Shown piece by piece: positions 1 through 6,808 of a stretch of DNA of 19,085 bases. The position numbers and the translations under genes were made by a program. Positions within the stretch are counted from its first letter, which is position 1. Every line of letters starts with the position of its first letter. Origin of the DNA: Nitrospira sp. (GTDB lineage Bacteria; Nitrospirota; Nitrospiria; Nitrospirales; Nitrospiraceae); the NCBI GenBank assembly GCA_025360665.1, contig JANYBU010000112.1, positions 1 to 19,085 of the forward strand. Reading direction: 5' to 3'. The notes under the pieces were generated by a model. It made no database searches. It was given only the letters and a program-made list of their open reading frames with translations, and was not told the DNA's origin.

Positions 1-66
1 CAGCTTCCGGAATCCGTCCAACACCAGGGTATGGTCATCAGCCAAGAGAACCCGGGGCCTGCTCAT
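1..66 (-). CDS. Response regulator, N-terminal fragment (cut by window edge)
   Basis: Only the first 22 codons are inside the window. They read MSRPRVLLADDHTLVLDGFR and on, the classic opening of a NarL/FixJ-type receiver domain: a first beta strand (RVLLADD) carrying the acidic Asp pair that binds Mg2+, followed by H-T-L-V. The start codon overlaps the stop of the upstream histidine kinase in an ATGA arrangement, so the two are translationally coupled and form one two-component system. A GGAGGAGG-like stretch inside the kinase's last codons is a strong ribosome binding site. The phospho-acceptor Asp and the expected C-terminal LuxR-type HTH lie outside the window, so the output domain is inferred from the kinase type (HisKA_3 kinases usually pair with NarL/FixJ regulators). 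Confidence 0.85.
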   Translation of the reverse strand, partial: MSRPRVLLADDHTLVLDGFRKL

Positions 67-2297
67 TCCTCCTCCTCCAGAATAGGCACCACCACCTGCA
101 CCCTCGTTCCCTTCCCCACGGCTGAAACAATCTGCATGGCCCCCTGAACCGAGGCGACTCGCTCTTTCATGCTGAGCAATCCCAGCCCGTGGCGGCCGTT
201 CGTGGATTGTTCGGAAACAAATCCCACTCCATCATCCGTGATCGTGACCATCAGTCCAGATCGAGACCGGGTCAGCTCCACATCGACTCGAGTCGCCTCC
301 GCATGGCGAGCCACGTTGTTGAGGCTTTCCTGGGCTACGCGATAGAGACAGGTCGCGATCTCCTGGGGGACGGCTTCGGGGATATTCTTGTGTCCAAAGC
401 TCCCTCGAAGACTGCTTCGAACCGTGAAGTCGTCCACCAAACGCTGCAGGGCGATCGGAAGGCCGAGGTCATCGAGAATGGAGGGATGAAGCTGATAGGC
501 CAAATGACGCACCACATCAGACAAATCTACAACCCGATCTTGTATCGCGCGGACGGCTCGGCCCACGTGAACTGGTGAGGAGCTGAGTTGCCGTTCTACC
601 GCTTCGATTTCCATGGCAAGGAGCGCGAGCCGTTGGTTGATGTCATCGTGGAGATCGCGAGAAATACGACGCCGCTCTTCCTCCTGCACGAGCAGCAGCC
701 GGGACGCCAACTTCTGTAGTTCTTGCCGACTGGATTCGAGCGATTCCTCAGTCTGCACTCGTTCAGCCACTTCCGCCACCAATGATTCGTTGACGGAGGC
801 CAGCTCTTGTGTTCGGATCTGCACACGTCTATCCAAGGCCTCGTTCAGTCGTTGCAGTTCCTCTTGGTGCGTGCGGCCCTCCTGCTCCGTCCGCTTCCGC
901 GCCGAGATATCCCGCACGAATGCACTGAACGTGTAGGCCCCCCCCTGCCCCAAGGCCGGCGAGATCGCCAGTTCTATCGGAATCTCGTACCCGTCCCGGT
1001 GGCAGCCTGTGATTTCGACCCGTGTGTTCAGCATCGGTCCTTCCCCGGTTTCGAGGAAGTGCCGCAATCCCCGTTCATGGGCTTCCCGGTGTTGTGCGGG
1101 GATGATGGTGGCAGAGAGGAGTCGCCCGATGGCCTCGTGCCGGGGCCAGCCGAACATCTGTTCGGCTTGGACGTTCCAGTCGGTGATGACTCCAGCGGCA
1201 TCCATCCCGATGAAGCCATCGAGCGCCATCTCGACGATGCGCCGCGTGTGTGCCTCGCTCTTGCGCAGCGACGTTTCGGCGTCCCTGGCGAGCGCACGCT
1301 CCTGCTGCGCGTGCTGATATTCCTTCCGCACGCGTTTCACGGTCCACAGCAAGAGTCCAAACGTTGGAAGCACCACGGCGCCGCCCGCCAGGCCAAGGTT
1401 CCAGAGGACTTCTCGAATCGGCGCCAGCACGTCGCGTCGATCCATGCGCATCAGCACCGTCCAGTGCAGCCCCCCAAACTTGCCACGGGCTACAGTCCTG
1501 GCATAGCCGGTGATGACCGGGACGTGGCGACGCAGATGCTCCTCCTCGACGTAACTGGACAGGGCCCCTTCGCTTAGCAGTGCCGACGGTAGGCCGAGTT
1601 GTTTGAGATTGACGTGGCCCTTATGCTTGAGATCCGAATCAATGAAGGCAACCCCCTTCTCAGTCAGGAACTGGTACTCCAGCGCTCCCCAAAATCCCTC
1701 CCGCTGCCGGAAAGCCAGAAGGGTCCCCGTCATGATGTTTTCCAGCCCAGGAATCCCCACCCGCGTCGTCACCACCCCCAGGAATTCCCCGCGCGGTCCG
1801 GTGATGGGAGCCGTCACGGCTATTGCGTCAGGACCGCCCATCACTGCGAATGGCTCCACGTCCCCCATATGGACCCCTTGCCCGTTACGCACGGCCTGAA
1901 ACCAGGGTTGTGCACTGTAGTCCCGCCCCAGCGTGGCCGGGTCGGTGGCGACCACGATCTGTCCGCGCGCGTTTGTTGCGCCGACCCATAAGTAATCCGG
2001 GTACGCGGTCTTCACCCCGGCGACATACGCCGACTGAAATTCCCGATTGTATGGCTGCACGCTGAACGTCCTTGCCATCATCAGCACATCGCCATACCGT
2101 TCAATCAGAAATCGGTCCAGTTTGTCAGAGACTTCGGCGGCTGACAGAGCCAGGGTTTCGCCTGCTGTAGCAACCATGCGGGTTTCGACGTAGCGGAACG
2201 CAATTGCGCCGATGGCCGGCATGACGACCGTCATCACGCTGATGAGAATCGGCAGCCAGGAATACGGGCGGGGAGCCGTTGCTTCAGACATGGTCAT
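63..2297 (-). CDS. Membrane sensor histidine kinase, NarL type (Cache-like sensor, PAS, HisKA_3, HATPase)
   Basis: A 744-residue kinase. A first membrane segment lies at about residues 14-36, then a periplasmic region of about 250 residues (40-295) with the look of a double Cache domain (QPYNREFQSAYVAGVKTAYP, WFQAVRNGQ). A second membrane segment follows at about 297-320. After a short coiled coil comes a PAS domain (about 348-465; the GFIGMDAAGVITDWN pattern and a closing FVRDISARKR). A long coiled coil (470-535) leads to a HisKA_3 dimerisation domain with phospho-acceptor H550 in RDLHDDINQRL. The ATPase has an N box (ESLNNVARHA, 657-666), a G1 box (DDGVGF, 688-693) and a G2 box (GRHGLGL, 701-707). 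All catalytic motifs are intact. The periplasmic domain suggests sensing of a small molecule, but the ligand cannot be read. It overlaps the response regulator by 4 nt. ATG at 2297 has a weak ribosome binding site; ATG at 2291 is an alternative. Confidence 0.93.
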   Translation of the reverse strand: MTMSEATAPRPYSWLPILISVMTVVMPAIGAIAFRYVETRMVATAGETLALSAAEVSDKLDRFLIERYGDVLMMARTFSVQPYNREFQSAYVAGVKTAYPDYLWVGATNARGQIVVATDPATLGRDYSAQPWFQAVRNGQGVHMGDVEPFAVMGGPDAIAVTAPITGPRGEFLGVVTTRVGIPGLENIMTGTLLAFRQREGFWGALEYQFLTEKGVAFIDSDLKHKGHVNLKQLGLPSALLSEGALSSYVEEEHLRRHVPVITGYARTVARGKFGGLHWTVLMRMDRRDVLAPIREVLWNLGLAGGAVVLPTFGLLLWTVKRVRKEYQHAQQERALARDAETSLRKSEAHTRRIVEMALDGFIGMDAAGVITDWNVQAEQMFGWPRHEAIGRLLSATIIPAQHREAHERGLRHFLETGEGPMLNTRVEITGCHRDGYEIPIELAISPALGQGGAYTFSAFVRDISARKRTEQEGRTHQEELQRLNEALDRRVQIRTQELASVNESLVAEVAERVQTEESLESSRQELQKLASRLLLVQEEERRRISRDLHDDINQRLALLAMEIEAVERQLSSSPVHVGRAVRAIQDRVVDLSDVVRHLAYQLHPSILDDLGLPIALQRLVDDFTVRSSLRGSFGHKNIPEAVPQEIATCLYRVAQESLNNVARHAEATRVDVELTRSRSGLMVTITDDGVGFVSEQSTNGRHGLGLLSMKERVASVQGAMQIVSAVGKGTRVQVVVPILEEEE

Positions 2298-2470
2298 TCA
2301 TTCTTTTCGCCTGATTGCTGCGCCGCATCAATCATGATCAGAACGTTCACTAGCCCGCATTATTCATGACGGTGACCAATCCTCGATTCCATGTTCTCGG
2401 TACGACCGCTTGGGGATACCGCCCGTGACGGATGGTGCCCGATTGGAACACCAGGAGTGTTGAGGACCAC

Positions 2471-2485
2471 GGTCGCGGCGCGACC
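2471..2485. repeat. Perfect GC-rich inverted repeat (6-bp stem, 3-nt loop)
   Basis: GGTCGC (2471-2476), loop GGC, GCGACC (2480-2485). It lies about 175 bp upstream of the kinase start on the kinase's strand. No T-run follows on either strand, so it does not look like an intrinsic terminator. It may be a regulator-binding palindrome or a chance stem in GC-rich DNA. Confidence 0.4.
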
Positions 2486-2590
2486 ATCTTGGACCGGCAC
2501 CGGCATGCGGCTGATTCGGGCACACCCTCAGCACTCCTTCTGTGGTGACTCAGGTTGTGACACATCCTCGTGCAGCATTAGCCGGGGACA

Positions 2591-2626
2591 GCCCTGGCAG
2601 CCAGGGCCACCAGGCGCCAGGTGGCC
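2591..2626. repeat. Two adjoining GC-rich inverted repeats
   Basis: The first repeat, 2591-2607, is GCCCTGG-CAG-CCAGGGC, a perfect 7-bp stem with a 3-nt loop. The second, 2605-2626, is GGCCACC-A-GGCGCC-A-GGTGGCC, a near-perfect palindrome broken only by an A:A mismatch. They share three bases (2605-2607), so the two hairpins would be mutually exclusive at that edge. The rightward continuation is A-rich with a TTTTT about 17 bp later (2642-2646), too far away for a standard terminator. Confidence 0.5.
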
Positions 2627-2853
2627 AAAACAACCAAAGACTTTTTCTTGACATTGACTAGGCCGATTGCTAGAAGACAGGTGCTCACCGCTTGACTCCT
2701 TGTACAACGCATTGTGGTTTCCCTCTAGAGTGACCGATGTGATCAATCCTGTCTTACCGGAGGACTTTGCGGCAGGGGACAAAAAACCCTTCCGATCCGT
2801 TCTGTTGGACCAAAGGGACGCCATTGTCCTTCTCTTGCATTCTGGCTGAACCG

Positions 2854-2871
2854 ATGGACATCGTTGTCCAT
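2854..2871. repeat. Perfect 7-bp inverted repeat ATGGACA-TCGT-TGTCCAT
   Basis: The arms are 2854-2860 and 2865-2871 with a 4-nt spacer. A third copy of the half-site TGGACA occurs at 2893-2898, about two helical turns further right. This is the layout of a dimeric repressor or activator operator. It lies about 85-130 bp upstream of the lipoprotein promoter candidate, so it is a possible operator for that gene. No protein is assigned to it. Confidence 0.4.
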
Positions 2872-2956
2872 TACTCAACCCATGAGATCGAGTGGACATA
2901 TACGGAGCCTATTGCCCTCCTGTCAAGCAGGATTCTCGCTCATAATCTGGAGGAGG

Positions 2957-2987
2957 TTGCCGGTGTCCTCGACCTTCCAGCTATACT
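2957..2987 (+). promoter_or_regulatory. Candidate sigma70 promoter for the lipoprotein gene
   Basis: A -10 element TATACT (2982-2987) has a weak -35 candidate TTGCCG (2957-2962) at a 19-bp spacing. Transcription would begin near 2994, giving a leader of about 30 nt to ATG 3023. The -10 is good; the -35 and spacing are poor, so confidence is modest. Confidence 0.35.
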
Positions 2988-3022
2988 AGACTACTGGCGG
3001 GTAGAAACTGCACGAATTGACC

Positions 3023-3871
3023 ATGTCTCATCATCCGCGACTTGCACTTGTCCTTCTAACCGGAATCACTCTGGCTTTGTCTGCCTGCGCGACTGGACCT
3101 GAGCTGGACTTAACGATCCATGAATCCGAACGCGGGGCCGTGTATTTGGAGCGGATTTCCGATCGATCGTTCCAAGCCGCGCATCCCATTACGTTATCAG
3201 CAGATACGATGGCCCAGATCCTTCGCGGCGTGGTCGTCAAGGAGAACCGAGGGCTCTTGGGAATCCTGGTCGCCGGCAAGCCAGAGACCGTTCGAGCGTT
3301 TGGGGATGAGGACGTTGAGTACCTGGCGCCGCTCCTGGTCGAGGGGCTCACCAAAGCTGCGCCGGACCAGCAGGTTGGGTTTCGCGTCGTTCGCACGGGG
3401 GCGCCCACGGAATCGCTGAAGGGTTCGCTCTATGCCTACGGACGGTCACTGTATCTGACCTTGCCATGGCTAATCTCCATGTCCCGGCACGGAGCCGGTG
3501 GGCCGATACAACCGCCCACGATCCTCTTTATCCCGGAGTCGGCAAAACGGCCGGACAGTTATCGCGACGCTCGCTCGACGGACGCGACGCTCGTCATCGA
3601 TTATCAATTGCTTGCAAGCCTTCCAGCCGCACAGGACACAGCGGTACGCTCCGTGCCACAGCCTGCATCGGTTCCGACACCAGGAATTCCAGCCGAACCG
3701 TTGAAGGAATCGTCACCGGCCTTTGAGCAGAAAACTCAACGCGATGTTGAATTGGAATCGTTGCGGAAGGAAGTACAAGACATTAAACGGCAGTTAGCGG
3801 AACAGAACGCGGATCGTTCGCCGTCCAAGAAGAAACTTCTGCCAAAACCGAAGCCGGAATCGACGCGGTAA
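3023..3871 (+). CDS. Putative lipoprotein of unknown function, coiled-coil C-terminus
   Basis: This 282-residue protein is the only plus-strand gene in the window. Its signal peptide (n-region with H-H-P-R, hydrophobic core at about 7-19) ends in a lipobox L-S-A-C with the lipidated Cys at residue 22. Residue +2 is Ala, so the Lol rule predicts outer-membrane rather than inner-membrane retention. Residues 27-200 form a mixed alpha/beta region with no motif I recognise. A Pro/Ala-rich linker (about 201-232) leads to a charged coiled coil (about 237-263) and a Lys/Pro-rich tail. I chose ATG 3023; an in-frame TTG at 3017 is possible. The ribosome binding site is weak for both. It stands alone, convergent with the ANTAR gene 13 bp away. 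No function is claimed; the architecture suggests an envelope protein that may oligomerise through its tail. Confidence 0.8.
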   Translation: MSHHPRLALVLLTGITLALSACATGPELDLTIHESERGAVYLERISDRSFQAAHPITLSADTMAQILRGVVVKENRGLLGILVAGKPETVRAFGDEDVEYLAPLLVEGLTKAAPDQQVGFRVVRTGAPTESLKGSLYAYGRSLYLTLPWLISMSRHGAGGPIQPPTILFIPESAKRPDSYRDARSTDATLVIDYQLLASLPAAQDTAVRSVPQPASVPTPGIPAEPLKESSPAFEQKTQRDVELESLRKEVQDIKRQLAEQNADRSPSKKKLLPKPKPESTR

Positions 3872-3878
3872 CCGCGTC
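3862..3878. terminator. Inverted repeat containing a stop codon, between convergent genes
   Basis: GACGCGG (3862-3868), TAA (3869-3871), CCGCGTC (3872-3878): a perfect 7-bp stem whose 3-nt loop is the lipoprotein's stop codon. It sits 7 bp from the end of the convergent ANTAR gene. The position fits a bidirectional terminator. There is no T-run on either strand, so intrinsic termination is only weakly supported. Confidence 0.35.
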
Positions 3879-3884
3879 TCACCC

Positions 3885-5150
3885 CTACCCGCGGTGTTTG
3901 TCCACTCGCTCCTCAAATTCGCCGGCCAGCAAGACGGCTTCGGCGATTTCGCGCATCGACTTCCGCAAATCCATACTTCGCCGCTGAATGAGTTTGAAGG
4001 CCTCTTCTTCAGTCAGCTTCTTCGAGCGCATCAGATAGCCCTTGGCCCGCTCCATGAGCTTCCGAACCGCCAGCGCTTCTTGCATCTCAAAGGACTTCTC
4101 GACCAGGGCCGTATGCTCGATGGCGATGGCGGCCTGATTTGCGATGGCCTGGAGCAACTTGACCTCTTCGCTGGTATACACGTGCGGGGCAGACGTATAA
4201 CTATTGATCACGCCCATCGCCTTCTCCCGCACCATCATCGGAACCGAGAGTAATGAGCACAGCCCTTCCTGCTTGGCCATCTCCCGATGCATATAGTCTC
4301 GATCTGTGGTGACATCGGCCACGATAATCGGTCGACGGTCTTTCACAGCACGGCCACTGATACTCTGCCCGACTTTCAAGTTTGGCTTGCGTCGGTACTG
4401 TTCGCTGAGGCTTTGCGTCGCCTCGATCCGCAGTTCCCCACTGGCTTCGTCCAATAGCATAATCGAGCAGATCTTGGAGTTCATCATTTGCGCGGTCATC
4501 GTTACCAGAAGTTGAAGCACGTCTTTGATTAACCGATTGGACGCCACCGTTTCTGAGACCTGCGACAGCGTTTCCACTTGCAAGGCCTTGCGTTGCATTT
4601 GATCATAGAGCCGCGCGTTCTCGATCGCTCCGCCGACTTGATTGGCGATCGTCGAAAGTAACGCAATCTCATCCTGCTGATAGCGTTTTGGGCGCTTATG
4701 TTGAACATTAATTACGCCGACCACTTCTTTTTTGGCCATGATCGGTACGGAAACAAAGGCTTGATGGCGGTCTTCTGGAAGGTTATGAAAAAACTTGAAA
4801 CGCGGATCGTCGTTCGCATTACTCGGAATCACGACGCGCGTTCGTTCCTGAGCGACCCACCCGGTGATGCCCTCTCCCAAACCGATCGTGATGCGGCCAA
4901 TCAATTTCGGATGAGGGTTCTTCGAGGCTCGAAGAATGAGTTCGTCTTGGCTATCCGACAAGAGGTAGAGGAGGCAGGCATCCGCCTTAGTAACTTCGAC
5001 GACGACTTCGACAATATGTTTAAGAATCGCTTCGAGATCCAGTTGGTTGCTGATCGACGCAGAGATCCGATGAAGCACATCGGCTTCGCGTGTTTTTTCC
5101 CGCAAAGCCTGTTGGAGGTAAACCACGGATGGCGTGCGTTTGGTCGTCAT
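3885..5150 (-). CDS. GAF-GAF-ANTAR domain protein, putative RNA-binding antiterminator
   Basis: A soluble 421-residue protein with two GAF domains (about 38-178 and 205-345) joined by a helical linker. A C-terminal ANTAR domain follows (about 355-410; ALAVRKLMERAKGYLMRSKK, then LTEEEAF and REIAEAVL). In the ANTAR family, such domains bind paired short RNA hairpins in leaders and block transcription termination. GAF domains bind small ligands or sense redox or light. There is no receiver domain, so signalling is probably by ligand or redox state at the GAF domains rather than by phosphorylation. The start ATG 5150 lies 7 nt after the aroB stop, so the two genes are probably co-transcribed. The frame stays open upstream into aroB, but that part reads as low-complexity, non-homologous sequence. 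The ribosome binding site is weak, suggesting coupling to aroB translation. The signal and RNA targets are unknown. Confidence 0.9.
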   Translation of the reverse strand: MTTKRTPSVVYLQQALREKTREADVLHRISASISNQLDLEAILKHIVEVVVEVTKADACLLYLLSDSQDELILRASKNPHPKLIGRITIGLGEGITGWVAQERTRVVIPSNANDDPRFKFFHNLPEDRHQAFVSVPIMAKKEVVGVINVQHKRPKRYQQDEIALLSTIANQVGGAIENARLYDQMQRKALQVETLSQVSETVASNRLIKDVLQLLVTMTAQMMNSKICSIMLLDEASGELRIEATQSLSEQYRRKPNLKVGQSISGRAVKDRRPIIVADVTTDRDYMHREMAKQEGLCSLLSVPMMVREKAMGVINSYTSAPHVYTSEEVKLLQAIANQAAIAIEHTALVEKSFEMQEALAVRKLMERAKGYLMRSKKLTEEEAFKLIQRRSMDLRKSMREIAEAVLLAGEFEERVDKHRG

Positions 5151-5157
5151 AACGTGC

Positions 5158-6327
5158 TCATCTTCGTGCACGGGCCTTTCGACGGACAGGACGCTTGCCT
5201 GACTGACGGCCACTCGGCGGTCGGCTCCCACGGCCATACTTGCTCTGAAACCACGCTGCACAGACCTGCTGCTCGATTGGCCGAATGACCACCTCCCCAA
5301 TCCGCACCGGCCATACCCCGATGACCCGCCCCCCGACCACCTTCTTGTCATGTTGCATAGCGCCCCAGAGGGACCTAAAGGATGCCGGTGAGATCTGTTC
5401 AGACAACCCAGCACGCTGCACCAGACCTCTGATCCGTTCGACGACTTCTCGCCCACACAGGCCCATGTGACAAGCCAAATCCGCTTCTTGCACCAACCCA
5501 ATCCCAACCGCTTCACCATGGATCAAGCCACGATAGCCTGCGAGTGACTCCAGTGCATGTCCAATCGTGTGGCCGTAATTGAGAATGCGTCGGCGGTCCG
5601 ACTCCCGCTCGTCCGCGGCAACTACCTGCGCTTTGATTTCGCAGGATCGTTTAATCACATGGATAACCGGCTCTTCCTCGAGTTTCAACAGCGCAGGAAT
5701 CTCCTGCTCCAGAAAGGTGAAGAACTCCTCGTCGGCGATAATGCCATACTTGATCACTTCAGCTAAACCAGCAATCCATTCGCGGCGTGGCAGGGTGCGC
5801 AGTGTGAGGGGGTCGATCAATACCGCGCACGGCTGGTAAAACGCCCCGATGAGATTCTTTCCCAGCCGATGGTCCACGCCAGTCTTGCCCCCGACACTGG
5901 AATCTACTTGAGCCACAAGCGTAGTCGGCACTTGCACGAACGGAATTCCCCGTTGATAGATCGCGGCAGCAAAGCCGGTGACATCACCGATGACTCCGCC
6001 ACCGAGGGCCAGCAACAGGGACTGACGTTCGAACTTGTGCCTGGCTAACACATCGAGGATCTTGGTGATTGTGCCGAGCGTCTTTGTTTGTTCTCCCGGC
6101 GGCAAGATAATCGGAGTCGGGTCGTATCCCGCCTTGCAAAGCGATCGGAGTGTCCCTTGAAGATAACGACTTGCCACATGCCTATCTGTCACAACTCCGA
6201 TCTTCGGAGACGTCGTAAGGGCGCTGAGCCTGTCACCCACTGTCGCAAGTAACCCAGGATGAAGGACGATGTCGTAGCTCCGCTCCCCCAAGATCATCGG
6301 CACAATCTGTTCTGCCACACCGGCCAT
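5158..6327 (-). CDS. aroB: 3-dehydroquinate synthase
   Basis: This enzyme converts DAHP to 3-dehydroquinate, the second step of the shikimate pathway, using NAD+ and a divalent metal in the cytoplasm. The protein is 389 residues. It shows the NAD-binding glycine motif (GGGVIGDVTGF, 109-119), the substrate loop (VPTTLVAQVDSSVGGKTG, 133-150) and the three expected metal ligands E190 (LAEVIKYG), H253 (YGHTIGHALE) and H270 (HGEAVGIG). It is longer than the usual 360 or so because of a C-terminal tail of about 30 residues, very rich in Arg and Lys (from about 361). ATG 6327 is chosen because sequence upstream looks non-coding. A TTG at 6333 lies at better distance from an AGGAGA ribosome binding site and may be the true start. 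The ANTAR gene follows by 7 nt. Confidence 0.95.
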   Translation of the reverse strand: MAGVAEQIVPMILGERSYDIVLHPGLLATVGDRLSALTTSPKIGVVTDRHVASRYLQGTLRSLCKAGYDPTPIILPPGEQTKTLGTITKILDVLARHKFERQSLLLALGGGVIGDVTGFAAAIYQRGIPFVQVPTTLVAQVDSSVGGKTGVDHRLGKNLIGAFYQPCAVLIDPLTLRTLPRREWIAGLAEVIKYGIIADEEFFTFLEQEIPALLKLEEEPVIHVIKRSCEIKAQVVAADERESDRRRILNYGHTIGHALESLAGYRGLIHGEAVGIGLVQEADLACHMGLCGREVVERIRGLVQRAGLSEQISPASFRSLWGAMQHDKKVVGGRVIGVWPVRIGEVVIRPIEQQVCAAWFQSKYGRGSRPPSGRQSGKRPVRRKARARR

Positions 6328-6808
6328 GCTCAACGGCGATCTCTCCTGACCCAATGTACCAGTCGCCCATCCGATTCTTCTCGGAGTAGGAAGGGCTGGA
6401 TTCACGACACGCTTCGCCTGCGGTAATGATGAATGGCGATGGCGAAAACCGGGGGGATGGTACCACAACGGTTCGGAAACTAGAAGGTTTTCAGATACGC
6501 CTCCTAGCCAAAAGATCGCGCCTCACGGCCTCGGGAGCACCCTCTTTAGACGTATCGAGCATCACATTAGGTCGTTTCAAATGGTTCTCACCGCTTCCCA
6601 GGCCATGATGCCAATTCGATTGCCAATCGTTTTGCACGCACATATGACCGATCGCCCGTCGCATTTTCTTGCGACGAGCGAGGTCAGCATTGATCATGTC
6701 AGAATTATGCAGAGTACTGGAGAGTACGCCTTAGAGGGTCGAGATCAGACACTGAGCAGGAGGCCGTGCCCAGTTGAACTCCCTAACAGTGACGGGAGTG
6801 ACGGCACG
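6328..6808. other. 481-bp gap between pilQ and aroB, possible aroB leader and gene remnant
   Basis: No intact gene was found. A minus-strand frame of 68 codons (6491-6697) ends in a stretch (VMLDTSKEGAPEAVRRDLL) that looks like the C-terminal end of a small P-loop kinase such as shikimate kinase, but has no Walker A or other core motif. A minus-strand extended -10 candidate, TGG-TACCAT (the hexamer spans 6462-6457), could serve aroB, with no good -35. No clear terminator follows pilQ: I saw no stem with a T-run. Confidence 0.5.

Larger units (their letters stand above)
2298..3022. other. 725-bp divergent intergenic region with several hairpins, no convincing gene
   Basis: This gap separates the kinase gene (leftwards) from the lipoprotein gene (rightwards) and so should carry both promoters. 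I found no tRNA or recognisable coding gene. It is rich in perfect or near-perfect inverted repeats (2471-2485, 2591-2607, 2605-2626 and 2854-2871, listed separately). A TTGACA at 2648-2653 with TAGAAG 17 bp later (2671-2676) could be a rightward promoter, but its target is unclear. A minus-strand reading frame at 2528-2899 and a plus-strand one starting at ATG 2854 look like chance frames. A 48-codon minus-strand frame at 2360-2506 has a faint beta-propeller-repeat look and is discussed in the findings. Confidence 0.6.

Noticed and set aside
807..1577. Long plus-strand open frame of 256 codons
   Set aside because: It lies wholly opposite the histidine kinase, whose domains are intact and recognisable; the plus-strand product is Pro/Arg/His-rich with no family resemblance.
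2648..2676. TTGACA-17-TAGAAG promoter candidate
   Set aside because: The -10 is weak and no gene or defined RNA follows it, so it was kept only as a comment on the gap and not listed as a promoter.
2528..2899. Minus-strand 123-codon frame in the intergenic gap
   Set aside because: Composition is irregular (many Ser, Cys, Pro, Gly), there is no ribosome binding site of note, and it runs through the palindromes; no family resemblance.
2291..3028. Shared start context (ACCATGTCT) at the kinase and the lipoprotein genes
   Set aside because: Both genes begin around TGACCATGTCT, but the similarity does not extend to either side, so it is probably chance.
5151..5519. N-terminal extension of the GAF-GAF-ANTAR frame
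   Set aside because: The extension overlaps the conserved end of aroB in another frame and reads as Ser/Gly/Trp/Arg-rich non-homologous sequence; ATG 5150 gives the natural start.
6328..6468. 47-codon N-terminal extension of AroB
   Set aside because: AroB homology begins near residue 10 of the shorter form, and an AGGAGA ribosome binding site lies just before 6327/6333.
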